A stretch of 64,000 nt of DNA, from NCBI RefSeq assembly GCF_902712875.1, contig NZ_LR743509.1:2618001-2682000 (forward strand). The letters are read 5' to 3'. Below are positions 25,741 to 34,362 of the stretch, piece by piece (positions within the stretch are counted from its first letter, which is position 1; each line of letters opens with the position of its first letter). This DNA comes from Hyphomicrobium sp. ghe19 (lineage in GTDB: Bacteria > Pseudomonadota > Alphaproteobacteria > Rhizobiales > Hyphomicrobiaceae). A program made the translations under genes and the position numbers. Under the pieces are notes generated by a model, which was given only the letters and a program-made list of their open reading frames with translations, was not told where the DNA came from and did no database searches.

Positions 25741-26568
25741 CTAATGAGCGATGATAAGCGGGACGGAAGAGCTATTAAGAAGCTCATACGTGACACCCCC
25801 AAGCAGCCATTCACGCAAACGCGAATGGCCGTAACCACCCATCACCAGAACATCCGCGTCGCGACGGCGCGCCTCTTCAAGAAGGGCTTTGCCCACGCTC
25901 TCCTTGGGGTTCATAATATGGCGCAGCTCCGCCGGAATGCCATGATGCTCCAGATGGTCAAGCACCTCGTCGGCCACGATGGCTTCTGGTTCATCGGTGG
26001 CATCCTCGCTCACCAGAACAACCTCCACTGATTTTGCTCTACGCATGTATGGCATCGCTTCGGCGAGGGCGCGGGTCGCTTCGCGACTACCATTCCAGGC
26101 GATGAGAATGCTTTCAAAATGGAACTTGGTCTCGGGTTTGCCATGGGGAGCCAGGAACAGGTGTCGGCCCGATCCAAACAAAACACTCTCGACAAGGTCG
26201 TTGGGCTCACGCGATTCATTTGGCAGCAGTCCAACGAATGCGTCCGCTGAGCGTGCCTCGCGGGCGGCTATGCCGGCTGACTCTTCGATAAAGGCGTCGA
26301 AGCGGCGGATTTCGACAGGTCGTCCCAGCGCGATGAGCCGCTTGGTCAAGTCTTCCTTAACGCGATCGCCCTCCTTCTTAGCCTTCTCGATAAGGCTAAC
26401 CGTGCCGAGGGCGGCCATGTCAGCATCGGCGGCCAACAAAGCCGGCAGCAAGTTCACGAATAGACCAATGATCCGGCCGTCATAAAGGTCGGCGATGCTT
26501 TCGGCAGCGTGCAGTCGGGTTTGGTCTGCGGCCGATCCATCGAGAGACACCATCACGTCTTTGATCAT
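25741..26568 (-). CDS. Universal stress protein with two UspA domains
   Basis: About 275 residues. A first UspA-like half begins MIKDVMVSLDGSAADQTRL, and a second half (SILIAWNGSREATRALAEA) ends with the nucleotide-loop pattern VMGGYGHSRLREWLLGGVT. Members of this type bind ATP and help survival under oxygen or energy stress. The start at 26568 is chosen because the 18 residues before it are not conserved. Two FNR-like palindromes lie 78 and 118 bases upstream. Confidence 0.88.
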   Translation of the reverse strand: MIKDVMVSLDGSAADQTRLHAAESIADLYDGRIIGLFVNLLPALLAADADMAALGTVSLIEKAKKEGDRVKEDLTKRLIALGRPVEIRRFDAFIEESAGIAAREARSADAFVGLLPNESREPNDLVESVLFGSGRHLFLAPHGKPETKFHFESILIAWNGSREATRALAEAMPYMRRAKSVEVVLVSEDATDEPEAIVADEVLDHLEHHGIPAELRHIMNPKESVGKALLEEARRRDADVLVMGGYGHSRLREWLLGGVTYELLNSSSVPLIIAH

Positions 26569-26645
26569 CGCGTCGCCCTCGGCTGTTGATCCGCTCAGTT
26601 CACCCTTTCTCAAGTGGCACAATGCGGCACTGCCAGACTCTGTAA

Positions 26646-26659
26646 TTGATCGTCGTCAT
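26646..26659 (-). promoter_or_regulatory. FNR/FixK-like palindrome (TTGATCGTCGTCAT)
   Basis: Nearest copy before the universal stress protein gene; centred about 84 bases before its start. A second copy lies exactly 40 bases further upstream. Confidence 0.65.
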
Positions 26660-26685
26660 GATTGCCGAACTGCTCTCGCGCAATT

Positions 26686-26699
26686 TTGATGGCCGTCAT
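26686..26699. promoter_or_regulatory. FNR/FixK-like palindrome (TTGATGGCCGTCAT)
   Basis: Second copy of the pair, 40 bases (about four helical turns) from the one at 26646. It could help the stress protein gene or a + strand transcript; no clear + strand gene follows before HdeD. Confidence 0.65.
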
Positions 26700-27039
26700 T
26701 GTGCGCGCCGCTTTTCAGCGGCTGTTAGCAGATGTTTGCGACCGACAAGGTCGAGTGTTTGCCATAACAGCGGCCGAATATGTAAAACGCTTTCGGGTCG
26801 ACGAGCCCAACGGCCTTTCCCTCACAGCCTTTGATCCGAGAGGTACGTCCGGCATCCGATCGGAGCGAAACGGAGGCCGAGCTGCTTAAGCCCGTCGGAC
26901 TACTCGCTGACCTGCCGTTGCAAGGACAGTCGGCAATACGATTTGTTTCATCCGATTATTCTTCTGGTCTCGGCGTTCGGGATAGACCGTTTACCGAGAG
27001 CTGCCCATAACAACATCAAATTTGCAGCTTGCCACAAGA

Positions 27040-27053
27040 TTGATGACCATCAG
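27040..27053 (+). promoter_or_regulatory. FNR/FixK-like palindrome (TTGATGACCATCAG)
   Basis: 79 bases before the first ATG of the HdeD-like gene. TTAGAA at 27075-27080 lies where the -10 box of a class II FNR promoter is expected. Confidence 0.6.
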
Positions 27054-27131
27054 TTTCCGGCCGGCGAACTTCGCTTAGAAAGCGGATCATCGTTTGCGGA
27101 CGATGGGGTCGTTTCGACGTGAGTTCACACT

Positions 27132-27764
27132 ATGAAGGCGGACATTTGGTCTCGAACCTTGCACGCGGCGGATGATGGAGGTTCGCGGTCTCGCCCAATG
27201 AGCGATGGATTAGCGCGAAATTGGTGGGCAGTCGGATTGCGCGTGATTGCGGCGATTGCTTTCATCTTTATTTTGACGCTGCCCCGGCCAACAGTCGCAT
27301 CACTCATCACAGCCTTTGGCGTGTACGTCACGGCGGACGGGATCTTCGCCATCATATCCGGTATTCGAGCGATCCAGCGCGGAGAGCGATGGAAGATGCT
27401 GATCCTCGAAGGTTCGATCAACCTCGCAATGGCCGGCGTAATACTTGCGATGCCGGAGCTGGCGATCATCCCCTTCGTGCACCTGACAAGCGCATGGGCG
27501 GTTCTTACCGGCGCGCTTGCTCTGGCCGCGTCACGGCGCCTAGCCGATGGCTATGGTCGCTTGCTTCTAGCTTTCAGTGGGGGAATATCGATCGCGTGGG
27601 GTGCGCTGCAGGCAGCCGCAGGACCGGCCGCAGAAACCGATGCAAGCAAGCTCGCAAACTGGCTCCTTGCCTATTCCATTTCGTTCGGCGTGGCGATGCT
27701 TGCCCTCTCAATCAAATTGCACCGATCGGCAATAACCACGACATCCGCTAGGCGGGACTTCTAA
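27132..27764 (+). CDS. HdeD-family membrane protein (DUF308)
   Basis: 210 residues (188 if the ATG at 27198, MSDGLARNWW, is used, which better fits the family start). Six helices in three DUF308-type pairs, with the first NWWAVGLRVIAAIAFIFIL typical of HdeD. HdeD proteins take part in acid and general stress resistance in the inner membrane. It belongs to the set of genes with the palindrome upstream. Confidence 0.82.
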   Translation: MKADIWSRTLHAADDGGSRSRPMSDGLARNWWAVGLRVIAAIAFIFILTLPRPTVASLITAFGVYVTADGIFAIISGIRAIQRGERWKMLILEGSINLAMAGVILAMPELAIIPFVHLTSAWAVLTGALALAASRRLADGYGRLLLAFSGGISIAWGALQAAAGPAAETDASKLANWLLAYSISFGVAMLALSIKLHRSAITTTSARRDF

Positions 27765-27877
27765 AGCGGAACTCAGGCAGCTTTTCCAGAGTCATATAGA
27801 ACGGCGATGAAACGTCCGCCGATCCCGAGAAAAGCGCGGATGTCAGATAGCCTTGCGCCACGACCTTTGCGCCGTAA

Positions 27878-27891
27878 TTGACGGCCGTCAT
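27878..27891 (+). promoter_or_regulatory. FNR/FixK-like palindrome (TTGACGGCCGTCAT)
   Basis: 60 bases before the ATG of the flavoprotein gene. TGATAC at 27912-27917 fits the -10 position for a site centred at -41.5. Confidence 0.72.
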
Positions 27892-27950
27892 GATCTCACA
27901 AATGTGCAGCATGATACCTAGGCGCTTCGTGTCATCTTTTGGGGCTCCCT

Positions 27951-29681
27951 ATGGCTACAATCGATACCCGCCGCGATCAGATGCTCCCGAAGCTTACGCC
28001 TGAAGAAGTCGACAGGCTGCGCCGCTTCGGTGAAGTCAGGCGATACGCATCGGGCGAGCCTCTATTCGTTGCCGGTCAAGAGGCGCCCGGTATGTTCGTC
28101 TTCATTTCCGGAAGGGTCCTTGTTTCGCGCCGGGATCCGTTGGGCCACCGTGAACCGATTGTAGAGCAGGGCCCTGGCGAGTTTCTTGCCGAGCTTGGCC
28201 AGCTGTCGGGCCAGCGCGCGCTGGTCGATGGGCATGCCGTATCCGACGTCGAAGCGCTTCTCATCCCTCCCGAAAAATTGAGAAACCTACTTATTGCCGA
28301 GACCGATCTCGGCGACAAAATCATGCGCGCACTAATCTTGCGACGTGTCGCCTTGATCGAGATGGGATCGGGTGGGCCCGTTTTGATCGGTCCCGCCGAG
28401 AGCCCCGACATGGTGCGGCTGCAGGGTTTCCTAGCCCGAAATGCTCAACCGCATCAGGTTATCGACCCCAGCGAGGATCCTGAAGCGGCGGCACTCATCG
28501 ATCGTTACGGGCCCAACGAGCTGCCTTTGGCGGTGTGCCCGAACGGAACGGTGCTCAAGAATCCCAGCGAGGCTGAACTCGCGCAAATGCTCGGCATGGC
28601 GCGTACCGACCTGCCGCACCGGACCTTCGACGTGGCTATCGTCGGCGCGGGTCCCGCCGGGCTCGCAACGGCGGTTTATGCAGCCTCCGAAGGATTGTCG
28701 GTGATCGTCTTCGAGCAACGCGCCTTTGGGGGACAGGCGGGAGCAAGCTCACGCATCGAGAATTACCTTGGATTTCCGACCGGGATCTCCGGCCAGGCGC
28801 TCATGGGGCGCGCCTATGTTCAGGCACAGAAGTTTGGCGCCGAGATCATCATCCCGGTGCCGGTAAAGCGGCTTCACTGCAACGACATGCCCCGCACGCT
28901 CGAACTCGAGCAGGGCAGACCCACCAAGGCCAGGGCCGTGGTGGTAGCCTCGGGGGCCAGCTACAGGCGGCCGGATATCCCGAACCTTCGGGACTTCGAG
29001 GGCCGCGGCGTGTGGTATTGGGCTTCGCCGATCGAGGCTCGCATGTGCCGAGATGCCGAGATTGTTTTGGTCGGTGGGGGCAATTCAGCCGGCCAGGGAG
29101 TCGTTTTCCTATCCCGCCACGCGAAAAAGATCTGGATGCTGGTGCGTGGACCCAGCCTGGACGCGACGATGTCCCACTATCTCATCGACCGCATCAAGGA
29201 AACGCCTAACATCGAGGTCCTGATGGAGACCGAGCTTGTTGCGCTTGCCGGGAATGAGGAGGGCAGGCTCACCCGGGTAAGGTGGCAACACAAACCAACC
29301 GGTAAGGAGACCGAGAAGCCGATCCGTAACGTCTTCTTGTTTATAGGCGCCGATCCCGCAACCAAGTGGCTAGAGGGTTGCGGTGTTGCCGTCGATGCTA
29401 AAGGCTTCATTACGACAGGCTGCGAAAGCGACGTGCCCGCGTCCGCTGGGCCTGATGGACGGTCTCGGGCGCTCGAGACGAGTGTACCCGGCATATTCGC
29501 CATCGGGGATGTCCGCTCGGGTTCGGTGAAACGGGTCGGGGCCGGCATCGGGGAAGGCGCGGCAGTCGTCGCGGAACTGCACTCATACCTCGCCGAGAGC
29601 TCAATTTCCGCGCAAGAGCGCAAAGAATCGATCGGCGAACGAACGCAAACAGATGCTGTGCTACTAGGGCATTCTGGATAG
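27951..29681 (+). CDS. cNMP-binding/thioredoxin-reductase-like flavoprotein without the redox CxxC
   Basis: 576 residues. Residues about 14-130 form a cyclic-nucleotide-binding-type domain. Residues 150-215 resemble a thioredoxin fold lacking its CxxC. From 226 on comes a thioredoxin reductase-type FAD/NADPH module with GAGPAG at 232-237, a second nucleotide site VLVGGGNSAGQ and the FAD motif GIFAIGDVRSGSVKRV. Where TrxR has CATC, this protein has WASPIEA, so it cannot reduce thioredoxin the usual way. The role may be redox sensing or reduction of another acceptor. The ATG at 27951 is preferred over the in-frame TTG at 27939. Confidence 0.88.
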   Translation: MATIDTRRDQMLPKLTPEEVDRLRRFGEVRRYASGEPLFVAGQEAPGMFVFISGRVLVSRRDPLGHREPIVEQGPGEFLAELGQLSGQRALVDGHAVSDVEALLIPPEKLRNLLIAETDLGDKIMRALILRRVALIEMGSGGPVLIGPAESPDMVRLQGFLARNAQPHQVIDPSEDPEAAALIDRYGPNELPLAVCPNGTVLKNPSEAELAQMLGMARTDLPHRTFDVAIVGAGPAGLATAVYAASEGLSVIVFEQRAFGGQAGASSRIENYLGFPTGISGQALMGRAYVQAQKFGAEIIIPVPVKRLHCNDMPRTLELEQGRPTKARAVVVASGASYRRPDIPNLRDFEGRGVWYWASPIEARMCRDAEIVLVGGGNSAGQGVVFLSRHAKKIWMLVRGPSLDATMSHYLIDRIKETPNIEVLMETELVALAGNEEGRLTRVRWQHKPTGKETEKPIRNVFLFIGADPATKWLEGCGVAVDAKGFITTGCESDVPASAGPDGRSRALETSVPGIFAIGDVRSGSVKRVGAGIGEGAAVVAELHSYLAESSISAQERKESIGERTQTDAVLLGHSG

Positions 29682-29959
29682 CCGTGTGTGGACGAGCCGA
29701 CGATCAGGGGGTAACCCCGGACATCCGAAAGGGGCTGAGCAAACTCACATGGTTTAAAGGTGCTGACTTCGACGAATGTGGCGCGATCCAAAGCACAGAG
29801 CGCCAAACGACGACCAGCGAAGCGTCAGCGGAAGCACAGCCAGCGGTCGAGTGAGTTCCTTTGATGAACGCGCGCTTCGCGATCTCGACAACGCTGAGGT
29901 CTCAGACATCGGCCGAAACAAGATAGGTATCCGAATGCTTCCCCGAACTCACCTGCACC

Positions 29960-29973
29960 TTGATGGGCGTCAT
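29960..29973 (+). promoter_or_regulatory. FNR/FixK-like palindrome (TTGATGGGCGTCAT) with matching -10 box
   Basis: 69 bases before the zinc finger gene at 30042. TATATT at 29996-30001 is exactly where a -10 hexamer would be if the palindrome is centred at -41.5. Confidence 0.75.
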
Positions 29974-30041
29974 TTCACACACCTGTTCACAACCATATAT
30001 TCTCCAATGTTGCGGGAATGCACGTCGGAGAACAGTTGAGT

Positions 30042-30350
30042 ATGGCGAACCATTGCGCACATATCGCGCGAATCCGCGACGTCGTTCCAAGCGCTCTCGG
30101 GTGTGAGGAATGCTTAAAATCGGGCGATCCGTGGTTGCATCTGCGGGTCTGTCGCAGCTGCGGTCATGTCGGCTGCTGTGATCAGTCCCCGAACCGGCAC
30201 GCTACGAAACATTTTCGCGCAACGAAGCACCCGATCATCGAAGCCTACGATCCGCCGGAAGGATGGGGCTGGTGTTACATCGATGAAGTGTTCTTCGATC
30301 TTTCGGACCGGCCGACGCCGCATCTAGGGCCGATTCCGCGATATTACTAA
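30042..30350 (+). CDS. UBP-type zinc finger protein
   Basis: 102 residues, dominated by a ZnF-UBP domain: HCAHI...CEEC...WLHLRVCRSCGHVGCCDQSPNRHATKHFRATKHPII, with the paired Cys and His ligands all present, then GWGWCYIDEVFFDL. In eukaryotes this fold binds the free ubiquitin C-terminus; in bacteria it is a stand-alone protein of unknown role, often beside thioredoxin-reductase-like flavoproteins as here. The ATG at 30042 is chosen over the frame's earlier start at 30018. Confidence 0.88.
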   Translation: MANHCAHIARIRDVVPSALGCEECLKSGDPWLHLRVCRSCGHVGCCDQSPNRHATKHFRATKHPIIEAYDPPEGWGWCYIDEVFFDLSDRPTPHLGPIPRYY

Positions 30351-30532
30351 GGTCCCCGCGATTGAACGCAGGTGCGTTTGCTGCGCGATGGGTTCTGAAC
30401 GCACCGTGCCGGAGAGACACCGCTCGCCGGCGGCTAGCCGCAGGTGTGCTGCTCTCGCCTCGATCGGCCTCAGTCCGGCATCTCGAGATACACTTCCCGA
30501 AACCCAAGGCGCCGCATGATGGAGGAAATCTC

Positions 30533-30847
30533 ATGGTCACCGTTGCATTGTTCGTTCGCCTCGAGGCAAAGCCCGGCAAGGAGACCGCCGTCGAAAAATT
30601 CCTTACAAGTGCATTGCCGATCGTTGAAGCCGAGCCTGCGACGACAGTCTGGTTCGCGCTACGACTGGGGCCGTCGACGTTCGGCATTTTCGATGCCTTC
30701 CCGGACGATTCCGGACGCAACGCGCATCTTTCGGGGCGTGTCGCAGCGGCTCTGATGTCGAATGAGACCGCAGCGCTGCTCGCTAAACCGCCCACGATCG
30801 AAAAGGTTGACGTACTCGTTTCCAAGCTCCGGGAAGCGAAGGGCTAG
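30533..30847 (+). CDS. Antibiotic-biosynthesis-monooxygenase-type (ABM) small protein
   Basis: 104 residues starting MVTVALFVRLEAKPGKE, with the alpha-beta dimeric-barrel pattern of ABM/quinol monooxygenases (KPGKETAVEKFLTSALPIV...WFALRLGPSTFGIFDAFPD). Such proteins oxidise quinols or simply bind small ligands. GGAGGA precedes the ATG well. No palindrome lies directly upstream, and it may be read from the zinc finger promoter, 180 bases away. Confidence 0.78.
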   Translation: MVTVALFVRLEAKPGKETAVEKFLTSALPIVEAEPATTVWFALRLGPSTFGIFDAFPDDSGRNAHLSGRVAAALMSNETAALLAKPPTIEKVDVLVSKLREAKG

Positions 30848-31046
30848 CCGCCTGGCAATCGACCTTTCTATCAAGGAAAAACCCCGCAGTCCTTATTGGA
30901 TTTAGGTCTCATGCTCCACTCCTCAGGTGGTGACGATGAGCCCAAATTTTTCAATGCTCAAACTGCTAGTTCTGTCTCGCACGTGCCGATGTTGGACATT
31001 TTGCTCACTGTTGGGGACAGCGTCACGAATGGTAACTTCGATCCGG

Positions 31047-31583
31047 TCATGCGACTGCCGTGCTCATTGCACGCTCGATCGCGGACGGTAGACTTGCGAC
31101 GCCATAGGGATCGTCGTGTCTCGTTCCGTTCACGAAGAACGTCGGCGTACCATTCACGCCGCTTCGCACGCCGCCGATGAAATCGGCCTGAACCTTGCTC
31201 GCGAAAGTTTGCGCCGCAAGCGCATCGCGAAGCGCAATTGGCGGAAGCTTCAAACTTGCAGCGAGGTTGATGAGAAATGGTATGCTGAGCTGATGTTGAT
31301 TGGCGAAAATGGCTCTGTGCATCTGCCAAAACACCCCACGACTGCCCGCGAACTCTGCGGATTCCGCTGCCGGTTCGGCGAACGGATGAATCTCGACCAG
31401 CGGAAAGTGCCGGAAGACCAAGCTCACGCTGTCGCCGAACTGCGCTAAAATTTGCGCCAATACCGGCTGCGCAGCCCCGCAAAACGGACACTGGTAATCG
31501 CCATATTCGACGAGCATTACCGGCGCGTGAGGCTTTCCAAGAATATGGTCAAGCGGCGTTACTGGCACTCTTAGTCGCGACAT
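31047..31583 (-). CDS. DsbA-like thiol-disulfide oxidoreductase
   Basis: 178 residues. GDYQCPFCGAAQPVL carries the CPFC active site, and the cis-Pro region is GVNGTPTFFVNG. No signal peptide is seen, so it resembles cytoplasmic DsbA-type proteins (as fused to NhaA in some bacteria). Its start overlaps the peroxiredoxin gene by 35 bases. Together they look like a redox pair, in which this protein could recycle the peroxiredoxin; that pairing is inference. Confidence 0.83.
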   Translation of the reverse strand: MSRLRVPVTPLDHILGKPHAPVMLVEYGDYQCPFCGAAQPVLAQILAQFGDSVSLVFRHFPLVEIHPFAEPAAESAEFAGSRGVFWQMHRAIFANQHQLSIPFLINLAASLKLPPIALRDALAAQTFASKVQADFIGGVRSGVNGTPTFFVNGTRHDDPYGVASLPSAIERAMSTAVA

Positions 31584-32061
31584 TGGACGTTTCCTGCGAA
31601 GGAAGAGATTCCAGGGCGTCGAGAATGCCGTCCGCGCCCGGATTAACAGCGATTGGCGATTGGTAGCTCCAAGCGATTGTTCCTTTTTCATCGACGACGA
31701 ACAAAGCTCGCTCCGCCACTCCATCTTTATTTCGGTAGGCGCCATAGGATTTGGCGACGGCGCCCTTCGGTTCGAAGTCCGAAAGAAGCGCAAAATGCAG
31801 TTTGCGATCTTGCGCAAACGCCTGATGGCACCAAGCGCCGTCTACAGAAATGGCGAGCAGCTCGGCGCCGTACCTCCGAAACTCGGAGAGGACATGGTTG
31901 TAGAGACTCAACTGGTCGCCGCAGACCGGACTCCAGTCAGCGGGGTAAAATGCAAGGATCACCCGTCGCCCGGAAAACTCGTCAAGAGATAGCATTTGGT
32001 CCGGGGTGACGTTGAGCGTGAAGCCTGGGGCCCGAACTCCTTTACCTAGGATGTTGGTCAC
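31549..32061 (-). CDS. Peroxiredoxin (AhpC/TSA family)
   Basis: 170 residues with the active-site segment YPADWSPVCGDQ, where Cys is the peroxidatic residue and Ser replaces the usual Thr. It has no clear second resolving Cys near the C-terminus; another Cys lies in GAWCHQAF. It reduces hydrogen peroxide or organic peroxides. It is the first gene of the operon with the DsbA-like gene. A palindrome sits 102 bases before its start. Confidence 0.85.
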   Translation of the reverse strand: MTNILGKGVRAPGFTLNVTPDQMLSLDEFSGRRVILAFYPADWSPVCGDQLSLYNHVLSEFRRYGAELLAISVDGAWCHQAFAQDRKLHFALLSDFEPKGAVAKSYGAYRNKDGVAERALFVVDEKGTIAWSYQSPIAVNPGADGILDALESLPSQETSNVATKSASNAA

Positions 32062-32162
32062 GATCGCCTCCGTCCTCGACCGAATGTCGCCATAGCGGCG
32101 GCCGCATATGCGCAGTCCGCCGGAACAGAAGAAACGATAGGACGATTGGCTGCGGGTCCGCC

Positions 32163-32176
32163 TTGACGATCGTCAG
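32163..32176 (-). promoter_or_regulatory. FNR/FixK-like palindrome (TTGACGATCGTCAG)
   Basis: In the divergent gap between the peroxiredoxin and CbpA genes. TATCGT on the minus strand at 32139-32134 fits a -10 box for the peroxiredoxin operon. Confidence 0.65.
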
Positions 32177-32331
32177 ATTTGTAGGCCGAGTCAGTCAGTG
32201 CGCCAAGAAGCCCTCACGCTCCAGTACTCAGGTGGTGAAAGCGTTGTGTCGCCGAACAGAACTTCTCTCCTGCTCGAGAGCTGCATGAGAGCGCGGAATT
32301 TGGTGATGACGCCTCGCACGACGTGCCGTCG

Positions 32332-32345
32332 TTGACGACCGTCAA
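32332..32345 (+). promoter_or_regulatory. FNR/FixK-like palindrome (TTGACGACCGTCAA) with matching -10 box
   Basis: A perfect outer palindrome 62 bases before the cbpA ATG. TATCAT at 32368-32373 is exactly at the -10 position for a site centred at -41.5, the class II FNR layout. Confidence 0.78.
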
Positions 32346-32406
32346 TTTACGATGCGCACTTACGGCCTATCATCGTCGCGATTATTGGCAAGGGAGATCA
32401 GACGCG

Positions 32407-33321
32407 ATGGCCAGCGCCGACCCCTATGATACTCTTGGGGTACCACGGAGCGCTTCCCAGAAGGACATCCAGAACGCCTATCGCCGACTGGCCAAGAAGC
32501 TGCATCCCGACCTCAACCCCGGTGACAAGGAGGCGCAGAGCAAATTTCAGGCGCTCTCCTCTGCGTATGACGTCCTGAGCGACGAGGAAAAACGTGCCCG
32601 CTTCGATCGCGGCGAGATCGATGCGTCGGGTGCTGAGCGGCCACAACGGCGATACTATCGCGACTTCGCACAGGCAGGCGCGGGGGCGCAGCGATATGAA
32701 ACAGCGTCGGGCTTCGGCGACTTCGGGAATGCAGACGACATTCTATCGGCTATTTTCTCCCGAGGCGACCGGCGCGGCTTCCGCGCACGCGGCGATGATA
32801 GGCACTATCGCCTGGAGGTAGATTTTCTTGATGCTGTGAACGGCACATCGGAGCGAATCACCCTGCCGGACGGGCGTAGTCTCGACGTCGTTATCCCGCC
32901 CGGCACAAATGATGGTCAAACGCTTCGTCTGGCGGGACGGGGAGATGCCGGCCCAGATGGCCGCAACGCGGGAGACGCGTTCATTGAGATCACCGTCCGC
33001 CCACATCCATTTTTCAAACGCGACGGCCGGAACATCCGTCTTGACTTGCCGATTTCTCTTACCGAGGCCGTGCTCGGTGGCAAGGTTACTGTTCCGACAC
33101 CCGCCGGACCGGTGGCGGCCACGATTCCCAAGTGGTCCAATACCGGAAAGGTCCTTCGGCTGAGAGGGAAAGGCGTCCCAGGGCGAGACGGTAAGCGGGG
33201 CGACGAATATCTAACCCTGCAGATCATGCTCCCCGATCAGCCGGATGCAGAGCTTGTGGCATTTGCCGAGAGATGGTCGGCCGGAAAAGCCCACAATCCT
33301 CGGCAAAAGATGGGAGTGTGA
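32407..33321 (+). CDS. cbpA: CbpA-type DnaJ co-chaperone
   Basis: 304 residues. A J domain at about 5-70 carries the HPD motif (KKLHPDLNPGDKEAQ), followed by a Gly/Ser/Arg linker and two DnaJ C-terminal beta domains (from about 130). It lacks the zinc-finger domain, which marks CbpA rather than DnaJ. It stimulates DnaK ATPase under stress. The stop overlaps the cbpM start (TGATG). It lies opposite a dnaK-grpE pair, making an accessory chaperone set. Confidence 0.93.
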   Translation: MASADPYDTLGVPRSASQKDIQNAYRRLAKKLHPDLNPGDKEAQSKFQALSSAYDVLSDEEKRARFDRGEIDASGAERPQRRYYRDFAQAGAGAQRYETASGFGDFGNADDILSAIFSRGDRRGFRARGDDRHYRLEVDFLDAVNGTSERITLPDGRSLDVVIPPGTNDGQTLRLAGRGDAGPDGRNAGDAFIEITVRPHPFFKRDGRNIRLDLPISLTEAVLGGKVTVPTPAGPVAATIPKWSNTGKVLRLRGKGVPGRDGKRGDEYLTLQIMLPDQPDAELVAFAERWSAGKAHNPRQKMGV

Positions 33322-33677
33322 TGTTCGATACGAAAGAGTTTTCCCGATTGGCTGGAATTTCGTCTGCAGCGGTTCAAACTTGGACTAAGGCTGGATGGAT
33401 CTGTCCGAGGCAAACGCGGTCCGGCCAGCGTTTCTCGACGATCGATCTTGCGCGGGTGCGGCTCATTCTCGATCTTCGCGGTTCGATGGGCGTCAACGAT
33501 GAGGGAATTTCCATAATTCTGCATCTCATCGATCAGATCTATGCTTTGCGCAGCGCGCTGCACGTCGTCTCAACGATGGCAATCCGGAATGGCTCCGACG
33601 GACGGAACATCACGGTCGCCGCATTCAAGCCGGAATGGGTCGAACGGCACCGACGCAAAGCCGCTTACGGCCGATAG
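33321..33677 (+). CDS. cbpM: CbpM-like MerR-fold modulator of CbpA
   Basis: 118 residues. The N-terminal MerR-type helix-turn-helix reads FSRLAGISSAAVQTWTKAGWICPRQTRSGQRFSTIDLARVRLILDLR, and the helical C-terminal part ends in basic residues. Its coupling to cbpA matches the E. coli cbpAM operon, where CbpM binds the J domain and inhibits it. This one keeps a more MerR-like wing, so DNA binding is also possible. Confidence 0.75.
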   Translation: MFDTKEFSRLAGISSAAVQTWTKAGWICPRQTRSGQRFSTIDLARVRLILDLRGSMGVNDEGISIILHLIDQIYALRSALHVVSTMAIRNGSDGRNITVAAFKPEWVERHRRKAAYGR

Positions 33678-33700
33678 TAACAGCTCTCGGTAAAAGTCGA

Positions 33701-33721
33701 GCGCGCCCCCTCGGGGCGTGC
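33701..33721. terminator. GC-rich hairpin between convergent cbpM and grpE genes
   Basis: A nine-pair stem (GCGCGCCCC with GGGGCGTGC) and three-base loop, in the 154-bp gap where the two transcripts meet. No strong T run; it could serve both directions. Confidence 0.5.
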
Positions 33722-33831
33722 GTTCTCGTGCGTATCAGCGCATACCCCTACTGCTCGGCATAGCTGCCAAGAATTGATCGTGATAATGCGTACAAGCACC
33801 TTAGTTCGTCGACATGTTCTCTCGGGCAGAT

Positions 33832-34359
33832 TCACGCCGCCTTGCTGACGCCCACGAGAGCCGGCCTGAGAAGACGGTCGTGTTGCATGTAGCCGGGCTG
33901 AATAACTCTCGTCACTGTTCCCGGCAAGCACTGCGTATCGGATTCCTCAAAGCTTGCCTCATGACGGTGCGGATCGAACGGTTCTCCGAGCGGGTCAATC
34001 CGCACAAGGCCATGATTGGCGAATGTGTCTAGAAGGGCTCGACGCGTCGCATCGACCCCTTGCAGAAGATTAGCAACTACGGGCCAGGAGCGTTCGGCTT
34101 CGGGGACGCTCGCAATGGCGCGCTCCAGGTTGTCGACCGATGACAGCAAGTCGCGGGCAAAGCCCGAAGCCGCGAATCTAGCAGCTTCATCTCGGTCTCT
34201 TCGCGCCTGGCTGCGGACGTTTTCCTGGTCTGCGAGCGCCCGCAACAAGCGATCTTTAGTAGCTGCCAGTTCCGCCGCGAGTTCCACCGTGGACGGTTGC
34301 TGGGGCTGTTTTGTTTCATTCTCGGCGCCGACAGGGCGCATTTGGTCTTGCTCAGCCAT
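33832..34359 (-). CDS. grpE: GrpE nucleotide exchange factor
   Basis: 175 residues. A coiled-coil N-terminus (ELAATKDRLLRALADQENVRSQARRDRDEAARFA) and the C-terminal GrpE beta domain (GLVRIDPLGEPFDPHRHEA...TVTRVIQPGYMQHDRLLRPALV) are intact. It releases ADP from DnaK. It starts three bases after the dnaK stop, so the two are one operon. It is shorter and more diverged than a typical housekeeping GrpE, consistent with an accessory copy. Confidence 0.92.
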   Translation of the reverse strand: MAEQDQMRPVGAENETKQPQQPSTVELAAELAATKDRLLRALADQENVRSQARRDRDEAARFAASGFARDLLSSVDNLERAIASVPEAERSWPVVANLLQGVDATRRALLDTFANHGLVRIDPLGEPFDPHRHEASFEESDTQCLPGTVTRVIQPGYMQHDRLLRPALVGVSKAA

Positions 34360-34362
34360 GGA

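Noticed and set aside
26662-26889. Small + strand frame between the stress protein and HdeD genes
   Set aside because: It overlaps the second palindrome, has no ribosome site and shows no family likeness.
30896-31180. Small + strand frame after the ABM gene
   Set aside because: It is opposite the DsbA-like gene for half its length and looks non-coding.
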